From Desulfonema limicola (GTDB taxonomy: Bacteria; Desulfobacterota; Desulfobacteria; Desulfobacterales; Desulfosalsimonadaceae): DNA of 8,211 nucleotides. Each line of letters starts with the position of its first letter. Within the stretch, counting starts at the first letter, position 1. The translations under genes were made by a program, and so were the position numbers. The stretch lies in NCBI GenBank assembly GCA_020722245.1, contig DYLE01000108.1, forward strand, positions 1 through 8,211, read 5' to 3'. Positions 1 to 6,157 of this stretch are shown piece by piece. Under the pieces are notes generated by a model. That model did not search any database. It saw only the letters and a list, made by a program, of their open reading frames with translations, and had not been told where the DNA came from.

Positions 1-140
1 GGGAGCTTTGTCATTACGGAACCGTACCGGTGGTAGGATGGTCGGCGATGTTCCACCGGCTTACGCGGAAAAAAAAGCACTACCAAAAGCGCTTGTATTT
101 TATTGAAACCCTGGATAGAATGTTAAGATCAAGGTCCTGA
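1..140 (+). CDS. C-terminal end of an unassigned upstream protein (partial)
   Basis: An open frame enters from the left edge (first whole codon at base 3) and ends at TGA 138-140, giving about 45 residues. The tail reads like real protein rather than random frame: a short hydrophobic stretch (VPVVGWSAMF), then a very basic patch (RLTRKKKHYQKR) and an amphipathic end (LYFIETLDRMLRSRS). The other two forward frames close within the first 110 bases. It ends 80 bases before the next gene's start, on the same strand. I do not recognise the family; given the neighbours, an envelope-sugar or LPS-related enzyme is possible, but nothing in these residues proves it. Confidence 0.5.
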   Translation, partial: ELCHYGTVPVVGWSAMFHRLTRKKKHYQKRLYFIETLDRMLRSRS

Positions 141-209
141 TCCATGGACCATGCCCGCTTTAAATATGAGGATAAATCGCCCAATATGCGATGCCTGCAT
201 GCCGATTTT

Positions 210-215
210 GGAGAG
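210..215 (+). promoter_or_regulatory. Ribosome binding site that decides the kinase-like gene start
   Basis: GGAGAG lies 5 bases upstream of the ATG at 221. The earlier in-frame ATG at 191 has no comparable purine-rich motif in front of it, so 221 is the better start. Confidence 0.6.
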
Positions 216-220
216 ATGTA

Positions 221-1063
221 ATGGCTTCCGATCAAAAACAAGTGATCCGATTCGAGGATCTGCGCCCCTACCTGCTTTTAAAAAACGGAAACTACCTTTA
301 CAAAATCCCCTTCAGGAACGGGTTTGCCGTGCTTAAGGTGTATTATGGGGATCGAAGCCTGTTTAGATATATTATCAAGACATTGGGCAACCTGCTGGTT
401 GCCAATCAGACCTCATTTATGCCTCTTGCGCGTTGGCAGACGGAATACGAATGCCTGAATCTATGGCGTGAAGCAGGGTTCCGGGTTTTCAAGACCTATG
501 ACGATGTGATCGTGGAGGGAGATGTACCGAAAAAGGGGTGGCGCCTGTTTGAATACGTGGATCGCCCCAAATTCGTCGACTATTTTGCGGACCAGAGGGT
601 ACCGCTTCAAGACCGTCTCGATACCTGGAAACGCTTTCTTCCCGTGTGGGAAAGCCGCCACCGTCTTGCCATTGAGCGCCGAGAACCTAAACTGATCCAA
701 GAAAACGGAGATCTCAAGCATGTGATGATCATGGAAGACGGCGATTTTCTTTTTTTTGATTTTGAGATGTGCTTTCGATCCCGGCGGAATGTAAAAGACC
801 TGGTGGCCCGGGAAATCCTGGCCTACCTGAAATCCCTGGGGAAAACCGTGGGAGAGGCGCACTGGAATCTTTTTCTGAAACTCACCATCGAAAACTATCC
901 GGATCGATCCCTGCTGGAACATACCTACACCTTTGCTTTTAAAAACCCCAACCCTCTCATTCGCACGGCGCGAATGCTGGATCGAAAAATCAAGCCAAGG
1001 GCGGGCAAGCCCTTTTCAAAATACAATACCGCGCGAAAAATTTATCAGCTGCTGCACCCATGA
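221..1063 (+). CDS. LPS core kinase-like protein (protein-kinase fold, WaaP/Kdo-kinase type)
   Basis: A protein of 280 residues with the layout of a small bacterial protein-kinase-like fold. Seen: a candidate ATP-site lysine in FAVLKVYYG (K39), a candidate alpha-C glutamate in the TEYECLNLW helix (E75 or E77), a catalytic-loop motif ENGDLKHVMIM with Asp D164, and a metal-binding DFE motif (D180) 16 residues later. This spacing matches the HRD/HGD...DFG/DFE pair of kinases, aminoglycoside phosphotransferases and LPS core kinases (KdkA, WaaP/RfaP, InaA). No signal peptide or membrane segment is seen, so it should act in the cytoplasm or at the inner-membrane face. Role by family and context: phosphorylation of Kdo or heptose in the LPS inner core. 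Oddities: the usual His before GD is Asn (N162), and the usual loop Asn is Met (M169). An APH-like kinase or a weakly active pseudokinase are alternatives. The start at 221 is preferred over 191 because of its ribosome binding site. Confidence 0.72.
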   Translation: MASDQKQVIRFEDLRPYLLLKNGNYLYKIPFRNGFAVLKVYYGDRSLFRYIIKTLGNLLVANQTSFMPLARWQTEYECLNLWREAGFRVFKTYDDVIVEGDVPKKGWRLFEYVDRPKFVDYFADQRVPLQDRLDTWKRFLPVWESRHRLAIERREPKLIQENGDLKHVMIMEDGDFLFFDFEMCFRSRRNVKDLVAREILAYLKSLGKTVGEAHWNLFLKLTIENYPDRSLLEHTYTFAFKNPNPLIRTARMLDRKIKPRAGKPFSKYNTARKIYQLLHP

Positions 1064-1128
1064 TTTTCAAAACCAACACCTGCGGTCGGCTCTGGGTTTT
1101 CATGAGCGGTTTCACTTTTCGCCGTGAT

Positions 1129-1141
1129 GTGTTGCCAACAC
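1129..1141. repeat. Short perfect dyad upstream of the GT2-GT87 gene
   Basis: GTGTTG-C-CAACAC is a perfect 6-bp dyad around one base, 16 bases before the ATG at 1158 and ending just ahead of its ribosome binding site. The one-base centre cannot make an RNA hairpin with full pairing, so if it matters it would be as a protein-binding site. It may be chance. The rest of the gap 1064-1157 shows no terminator and no convincing promoter. Confidence 0.25.
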
Positions 1142-1144
1142 CAT

Positions 1145-1152
1145 GAGAGAGG
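1145..1152 (+). promoter_or_regulatory. Ribosome binding site that decides the GT2-GT87 gene start
   Basis: GAGAGAGG ends 5 bases before the ATG at 1158. The in-frame ATG at 1143 overlaps this motif and has no purine-rich site of its own, so 1158 is preferred, removing five residues. Confidence 0.6.
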
Positions 1153-1157
1153 CCCCT

Positions 1158-3317
1158 ATGAACCCGACCCGAAAAGACGATGCCACATCCCCGGCTCCAC
1201 CTGTCCTATCCGTTGTTATTCCCACCTATTGCGAGCGGGACAATATCGGGCTTTTAATCGAAAGGCTCAACAATCATCTTAAAGAGGCATCCCTGGCCTA
1301 CGAGGTGATCGTGGTCGACGACGCTTCTCCCGATGGAACCGCCGACACAGCGCGTTCTCTTGGCGATAGGTACCCGGTGCGCGTGATCCGCCGCCACGAA
1401 GAACGGGGGCTGGCGACCGCGGTTTTGCGGGGAATAGAGGAATGCCGAGGATATTTGGTGGTTGTGATGGACGGCGACCTGAGCCATCCGCCGGAGCGCG
1501 TGGCGGATATCGCCGGACCTGTTCTTGAGGGGAGGGCCGACATGACGATCGGAAGCCGATACATCGCCGGGGGCGAAGCCCGCAACTGGCCGTGGCTGCG
1601 CAGGGTTATTTCCAAGACAGCCATCAGGCTTGCCTCCCCTTTAACCCCGGTCAAGGACCCGATGTCCGGATTTTTCTGCATCCGGCGGGATCTTCTTCAA
1701 GGGTTGGATCTAAACCCGCTGGGTTATAAAATCGCTCTGGAAATCCTGGTCAAGGCTTCGCCCCAGCGGGTTCTGGAAATCCCCATCTGTTTTGCGGATC
1801 GCCGCCTGGGCAAGAGCAAATTCGGACCTGCTGAAATGTTTCTCTACCTCAGACATCTCCAAAGGCTTTATCCGGTGAGGTTTTCCTGGCTCAGGAAAGC
1901 CGCCGCCCTAGTCAAGGCGCTTATCATACTTCTGATCCTACTTGAGTTGGTTTTTTACAGCATCAAAAATATTGATGACATGAACGGGCCGGAGGCGGGC
2001 CAGCCCAAAAGCATCGAGGATTACAATGATTTTAACGCGTTCTTCGGCGCAGGAGAAGGAATACTGAAGGGAAAAGACATCTATTTTACGCCCACCTCAC
2101 CCGAAGGCCGGCATTTCATCTATCCCCCGGCCTTTGCCCTCTATATGAGCGCTGTCGCCGGCCTGGGGCTGCGCGGCGCAGCGGTTTACTGGTATCTTGT
2201 CAGCCTTCTCATGGTTATTGCCAGCGCCTTTCTGCTGGCAGGCATCTTCGCCCGGGACCGCGCCGGTCGTAGCGCCCTGGTTTTGATCGGTATTCTGATT
2301 GTGAGCCGATTCATCTGCAGTGATTTGAATAACGGCAATGCAAACGCCCACGTGCTTCTTTTTCTCTGCCTGGGACTTTGGCTGCTCGTCAAGCGCCGGG
2401 GTTTTGCCGGAGGCTTTTCTTTTGGAATCGCCGCCATGACCAAGGTGACGCCGATTATCTTTTTAGGGTATTTTGCCTGGAAACTGCTCCTCACCTGGTC
2501 TGCTTCCAAAAGGCCGGCCTTGGAAACGGCCGGGTCCGGCCCAACGGTTTTACCGGCGAGATTCTGGACCAGCACCCTATGCGGAATGATCGCCGCGCTG
2601 GTTCTTTTAAGCGCGGTGGTTCCCACTATGGTTTTGGGCGTTAAAAAAAATTACAGCCTTCATCGCGACTTTGCCGAATCCATGATTTTTCCGTATGCCA
2701 GAGCCTCCGGATACCCTGAAAAGTATTGGGATTCCGGCTTTTCCCTGAAGGTGTTTTTGCTTCACTACTTAACCTCATCATCTTCAACGGATTCAAAAAA
2801 AAGGCCGCCTCGGATCGGTCTTGCCGACTGGCCCCGGGAGACCGTATGGCGCCTTTACCTGATGATCTCATTGATCATCATCGGGATCTCGCTTTTTTCC
2901 TGGAGAGGAGATCCGATACATCGGGTTGCGCCGGACCGGCGCGCGTTTATCTTATCATTGGAGGTGGGAACGGTTGCGGCTGTCATGCTGCTGATTTCCC
3001 CCTTAACCAGAAAGGCGCACATGATCGTACTCCTGATTCCCGTTATCGCGTCCCTGGGCGTGGCCTGGCGTGCCAATGCGCCAGGCTTTCGAAGGATGCG
3101 AAACATCTTGATCAGCGGCGCATTGGTTGTAGGGGTTATCGGGCTTGGCGCCACCCGAGGCATTCTGGGAAGGGAACTGTTTGATATCCTTGTGGACGGC
3201 CGCCATACCATTTTGTTCTGGGCCCCCATGCTGATCTGGATAAGCTGCACCACTGCATTGTTTTTGTTGGGCAGAGAGGAAAAACCAGGGCTATACGCTG
3301 GAGGAAAGTCCGCTTAG
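1158..3317 (+). CDS. Fusion: GT2 polyprenyl-phosphate-sugar synthase + GT87-type (DUF2029) membrane glycosyltransferase
   Basis: A protein of 719 residues with two parts. Residues ~16-240 are a dolichyl-phosphate-mannose-synthase-like GT2 domain: LSVVIPTYCERDN, VVDDASPDGT (D54-T61), MDGDLSHPPE (D105-x-D107, with Gly where Ala is usual), TIGSRY (132-135), DPMSGFF and the GKSKF loop (218-222). A hydrophobic segment (~248-272) leads into a GT87-like polytopic region: DYNDF with D291, AGEGILKGKDIY, then IYPPAFALYM (YPP 322-324), followed by many membrane helices to ~710. In GT87 (PimE-like mannosyltransferases) an early periplasmic Asp is catalytic and polyprenyl-phosphate mannose is the donor; D291 or D288 is the likely counterpart. 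By family, the N-terminal part would charge undecaprenyl phosphate with a hexose (perhaps mannose) in the cytoplasm, and the C-terminal part would transfer it to an acceptor outside. The single helix between them puts the two active sites on opposite membrane faces, as required. Sugar and acceptor are unknown. It is separated from the next gene by about 200 bases, so may be a separate transcript. Confidence 0.85.
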   Translation: MNPTRKDDATSPAPPVLSVVIPTYCERDNIGLLIERLNNHLKEASLAYEVIVVDDASPDGTADTARSLGDRYPVRVIRRHEERGLATAVLRGIEECRGYLVVVMDGDLSHPPERVADIAGPVLEGRADMTIGSRYIAGGEARNWPWLRRVISKTAIRLASPLTPVKDPMSGFFCIRRDLLQGLDLNPLGYKIALEILVKASPQRVLEIPICFADRRLGKSKFGPAEMFLYLRHLQRLYPVRFSWLRKAAALVKALIILLILLELVFYSIKNIDDMNGPEAGQPKSIEDYNDFNAFFGAGEGILKGKDIYFTPTSPEGRHFIYPPAFALYMSAVAGLGLRGAAVYWYLVSLLMVIASAFLLAGIFARDRAGRSALVLIGILIVSRFICSDLNNGNANAHVLLFLCLGLWLLVKRRGFAGGFSFGIAAMTKVTPIIFLGYFAWKLLLTWSASKRPALETAGSGPTVLPARFWTSTLCGMIAALVLLSAVVPTMVLGVKKNYSLHRDFAESMIFPYARASGYPEKYWDSGFSLKVFLLHYLTSSSSTDSKKRPPRIGLADWPRETVWRLYLMISLIIIGISLFSWRGDPIHRVAPDRRAFILSLEVGTVAAVMLLISPLTRKAHMIVLLIPVIASLGVAWRANAPGFRRMRNILISGALVVGVIGLGATRGILGRELFDILVDGRHTILFWAPMLIWISCTTALFLLGREEKPGLYAGGKSA

Positions 3318-3356
3318 GGATTCGGCGCGAGGCATACTCATCATTTAACACCCGCC

Positions 3357-3374
3357 GATTAAAAAAATTTAATC
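3357..3374. repeat. AT-rich inverted repeat downstream of the GT2-GT87 gene
   Basis: GATTAAA-AAAA-TTTAATC is a perfect 7-bp inverted repeat with a 4-base loop, 40 bases after the stop at 3317. It is almost all A/T, so a hairpin would be weak, and no U-tract directly follows (the next bases are CCTTCTTAAGG). It is not a convincing terminator. Confidence 0.25.
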
Positions 3375-3430
3375 CCTTCTTAAGGTTTTCTTCATTTTTA
3401 TCGGCTAAACTGTCGGCATGGGCCCGAGAG

Positions 3431-3462
3431 CGCCGCAAGGAATGAAACCGGTCTTTGCGGCG
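3431..3462. repeat. 11-bp GC-rich hairpin/dyad in the gap before the triple-fusion gene
   Basis: CGCCGCAAGGA (3431-3441) pairs with TCTTTGCGGCG (3452-3462) over 11 positions with a single G-T wobble, leaving a 10-base loop ATGAAACCGG. No T-run follows on either strand, so it is not a standard intrinsic terminator. It sits in the gap 3318-3515, about 54 bases before the next start, and overlaps the spacer of a weak possible promoter. It could be an operator-like dyad, an RNA leader structure, or a remnant of a small repeat element. Confidence 0.5.
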
Positions 3463-3471
3463 GTATATAAA
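3442..3471 (+). promoter_or_regulatory. Weak candidate sigma-70-type promoter for the triple-fusion/arn genes
   Basis: A -10-like TATAAA (3466-3471) lies 18 bases after ATGAAA (3442-3447), which matches four of six bases of TTGACA. The predicted start would be near 3478. It falls in the only sizeable gap in this gene run, where a promoter for the following three genes would be expected. The -35 match is poor, so this is tentative. Confidence 0.25.
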
Positions 3472-3515
3472 AATACAAAATTATTGACCCATAGAAAGCG
3501 TTCAACAAGGTTGTG

Positions 3516-6140
3516 ATGATTGAGGTCTCTGTAATCATTCCGACACGAAACCAGCGTGCCGATATCAACACGCTGCTTTCAAGGATTTTAAAAACCGACG
3601 CTGCAGGCCGCTCGTTTCATCTGGAGGTTATTGCCGTGGATGGCGGATCCACCGACGGCACTCAAGAAACCATAAAAGAGTGGGGGAAAAATCATCCGGT
3701 ACGGCTGTTGACCCGTGACAAGGAAACAGGACCCGCCACCGCGGTCTTATCGGGGGCAGAGATCGCCAACGGGGATATCATCGTGGCCATGGACGCGGAT
3801 TTATGTCACCCGCCTGAAAAAATCCCGCAACTGGTCGAACCGATCATGGCGGGTTCTCACGATATGGTCATCGGCAGCCGTTATGCCCCCGGCGGATCAA
3901 GCTCAAACCCGCCTGTTTTTGAAGGAATCTGTTCCCGGTTTACAACCTTTATGGCCAGGCCGCTCACCGATGTCAGGGATCCGTTGTCGGGATTTTTCGC
4001 CGTCCGCCGGGAAATCCTGCTCTCTATTCCCGAAAACCCCTCAAGCTTCAATATCGGCCTGGAGCTTGTGGTAAGCCACGGGCACCTGCTCAGGATCGCC
4101 GAAATACCCATTGAATTTCACGACCGACAAAAAAGGGAGCTCAGACCCGGTTTTCATAATATTGGCAAGTATTTACGTCATCTCGTCATCCTGGCGGGAG
4201 GCAATATTTCAATCACAACCGGAAGCCGTTTTGCTGTTGTCGGTTTTTTGGGAGCCTTGATTGATTTTTTAACCTTCAATCTGCTTTTTGCTTTCGGCAA
4301 CGGAATGGGTACTGCGCATATCGTCAGCTTTTTTGCGGCCACGGTCTCCAATTTTATTCTCAATGCGCGCTGGTCATTTGCCGACGCTGGCACCCCGGTT
4401 TTTCAAATCACCCTTGGTAAATACATAAACTTTCTGGTCATCGCCCTGTTGGCCTTGTTTGTCCGCGGCGGGGTTTTGGCCCTGGTTACCAAGCAATGGG
4501 GGTGGCCTCCCCAGGCCGCCGTCATTATCGCCATCGGCGCGGCGGCGTTGTTAAACTATATCGGCGTTACCTTTTTTGTTTTCCCCCAAAAGATCCCCGG
4601 CCGCAACCCGGATATCAAATGGCGGATTCTGGCCATGGGGATTGTGGGCTATTCTGTGTTGCTGCGCCTGGTTTACCTCGGCCTGCCCGAGCTGTTGCAC
4701 GAGGAGGCATATTACTGGAACTATGCCCAGCATCTCGATATCGGTTATCTGGATCATCCCCCCATGGTCGCCTGGATGATCTGGCTTACCACCGCCCTTT
4801 TGGGGAATACGGAGTTTGCGGTCCGCCTGGGCGCCTACCTGTGTTGGCTGATCACTGCGGTCTTCATATTCGGATTAACCCGTAATCTTTTTGACAAATC
4901 CACGGCTTTCTTGAGCCTTATGCTACTCGCCGTCCTGCCTATCTTTTTCGGCACCGGATATATCATGACACCGGACGCCCCGTTGATCCCCTGCTGGGCC
5001 GGGGCGCTCTATTTTCTCGAACGCGCGCTCATCGGCGAGCGACAAACCGCCTGGTGGGGCGTGGGCGTCTGCATGGGGCTGGGACTGCTTTCAAAATATA
5101 CGGTCGCTCTTTTAGCGCCGGCGACCCTTCTATTTTTAGTGATGGATTCCCGGTCACGAAAATGGTTTTTCAGCCCGAGACCGTATATCGCCGTCTTATC
5201 GGCTATCGTACTTTTTTTACCGGTGATCGTTTGGAACGTAAACCATGAGTGGGCCTCGTTTGTCTTTCAAGGACCCCGCAGGATTCATGGCTCATTTAAT
5301 TTTTCTCTCGACGAGTTGATTCTCTTTGTAATTATTCTGTTAACCCCGACAGGAGCCGTAACAGCCTTTTATATTCTATTTAAAAAAAATCGTGGGCCGA
5401 GTCCTGTCTCATCCGGGGTTGCGGCGCAAAGGCGCAGATTTGCCCTCGTCTTTATACTTTTCCCGTTATCGGTATTTTTCATATTCAGTATAGCCAGAAA
5501 TGTAAAATTGTCCTGGACAGGCCCGCTGTGGCTGATGATTGTTCCCTTGATGGCCTACTCTATGAAGCCGGAGGCAGGCAGGCAAACCAAGGGTTTTTTG
5601 GCCGCCCTGCAACGGGCGTGGCCTGCCACGATCGTAATCACGATGCTGATTTTCGGCATGACCTTACACTACGTCGTCTTGGGGCTTCCCGGTATTCCCC
5701 ATCCTGAAAATTTTATCCCCGACTGGCAAAAAATAGCCCGACATATTGAAGATATTGAAAAAGAAATCGAGAATAAGACGGGCCTGGAACCCTTGGTCGT
5801 CGGCATGGACAAATACAGAACCGCCAGCCAACTCGCTTTTTATCGCACCAAAATTAAAAAAAATCAGCTCGAAAACGATGGGGTTTTATTTACGACCTCA
5901 GGCAGGCATCTTTTCGGTGACAACAGCCTGATGTATGCCTATTGGTTCCCTAAACACAAGGTCGGGAAGGGACCTATGATCCTTGTGAGTTTAAAGCACA
6001 AAGACCTTCTCAATCCATCCATCCCTATTCAATTCGACAAAATAGGTAAAATACAGATCAACATTATTAAAAAGAACGGGATTCCCATAGCCCGTTATTA
6101 CTATCGTATTGCGGAAGGCTACCGATCATTTCAATCATAG
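3516..6140 (+). CDS. Triple fusion: GT2 polyprenyl-phosphate-sugar synthase + GtrA-like membrane domain + PMT_2/GT39-type GT-C transferase
   Basis: A protein of 874 residues with three parts. (1) Residues ~3-228: a GT2 domain with VSVIIPTRNQ, VDGGSTDGT (42-49), MDADLCHPPE (D93, D95), VIGSRY (120-123) and DPLSGFF; the usual GxSK loop is replaced by RQKRELRPG (204-212). (2) Residues ~234-357: a four-helix GtrA domain (GSRFAVVGFLGALIDF, FILNARWSF, LLNYIGVTFFVF). (3) From ~370: a PMT_2-type GT-C region with HEEAYYWNYA (E396, E397) and GYLDHPPMVAW (D413-H-P-P416), many helices to ~728, and a soluble, probably periplasmic C-terminal domain. GT2-GtrA resembles archaeal-type DPM synthase and GtrB+GtrA; the GT-C part would be the transferase of the same pathway. 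Predicted topology fits: GT2 in the cytoplasm, four GtrA helices returning to it, and HEE on the outer side. The ATG at 3516 is preferred to GTG 3513 because AAGG (3507-3510) is 5 bases ahead. The next gene starts 17 bases after its stop. Sugar and acceptor are unknown. Confidence 0.87.
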   Translation: MIEVSVIIPTRNQRADINTLLSRILKTDAAGRSFHLEVIAVDGGSTDGTQETIKEWGKNHPVRLLTRDKETGPATAVLSGAEIANGDIIVAMDADLCHPPEKIPQLVEPIMAGSHDMVIGSRYAPGGSSSNPPVFEGICSRFTTFMARPLTDVRDPLSGFFAVRREILLSIPENPSSFNIGLELVVSHGHLLRIAEIPIEFHDRQKRELRPGFHNIGKYLRHLVILAGGNISITTGSRFAVVGFLGALIDFLTFNLLFAFGNGMGTAHIVSFFAATVSNFILNARWSFADAGTPVFQITLGKYINFLVIALLALFVRGGVLALVTKQWGWPPQAAVIIAIGAAALLNYIGVTFFVFPQKIPGRNPDIKWRILAMGIVGYSVLLRLVYLGLPELLHEEAYYWNYAQHLDIGYLDHPPMVAWMIWLTTALLGNTEFAVRLGAYLCWLITAVFIFGLTRNLFDKSTAFLSLMLLAVLPIFFGTGYIMTPDAPLIPCWAGALYFLERALIGERQTAWWGVGVCMGLGLLSKYTVALLAPATLLFLVMDSRSRKWFFSPRPYIAVLSAIVLFLPVIVWNVNHEWASFVFQGPRRIHGSFNFSLDELILFVIILLTPTGAVTAFYILFKKNRGPSPVSSGVAAQRRRFALVFILFPLSVFFIFSIARNVKLSWTGPLWLMIVPLMAYSMKPEAGRQTKGFLAALQRAWPATIVITMLIFGMTLHYVVLGLPGIPHPENFIPDWQKIARHIEDIEKEIENKTGLEPLVVGMDKYRTASQLAFYRTKIKKNQLENDGVLFTTSGRHLFGDNSLMYAYWFPKHKVGKGPMILVSLKHKDLLNPSIPIQFDKIGKIQINIIKKNGIPIARYYYRIAEGYRSFQS

Positions 6141-6157
6141 ATAATCGTTATTTCGAA

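Noticed and set aside
133..150. GGTCC ... GGACC inverted repeat at the end of the upstream gene as a terminator
   Set aside because: Only a 5-bp stem, with no T-run following.
461..922. Antisense open frame of 153 codons across the kinase-like gene
   Set aside because: It is a mirror of a well-supported sense gene with kinase motifs, its product resembles no family I know, and no ribosome binding context supports it.
2591..2618. CCGCGCT ... AGCGCGG inverted repeat with a 10-base loop
   Set aside because: Fully inside the GT2-GT87 coding region and explained by Ala/Leu codons; no sign of a regulatory role.
3063..3086. GCCTGGCG ... CGCCAGGC 8-bp inverted repeat with an 8-base loop
   Set aside because: It lies within the membrane domain of the GT2-GT87 gene, 230 bases before the stop, with only a short TTT after it. 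Most likely chance in GC-rich coding sequence.
2726..3184. Forward open frame of 152 codons inside the GT2-GT87 gene
   Set aside because: It overlaps the membrane domain in another frame; its translation lacks coherent domains and the main frame is clearly coding.
3484..3489. TTGACC as a -35 box just before the triple-fusion gene
   Set aside because: No -10-like hexamer occurs 16-18 bases downstream; that position is AAGGTT, at the ribosome binding site and start.
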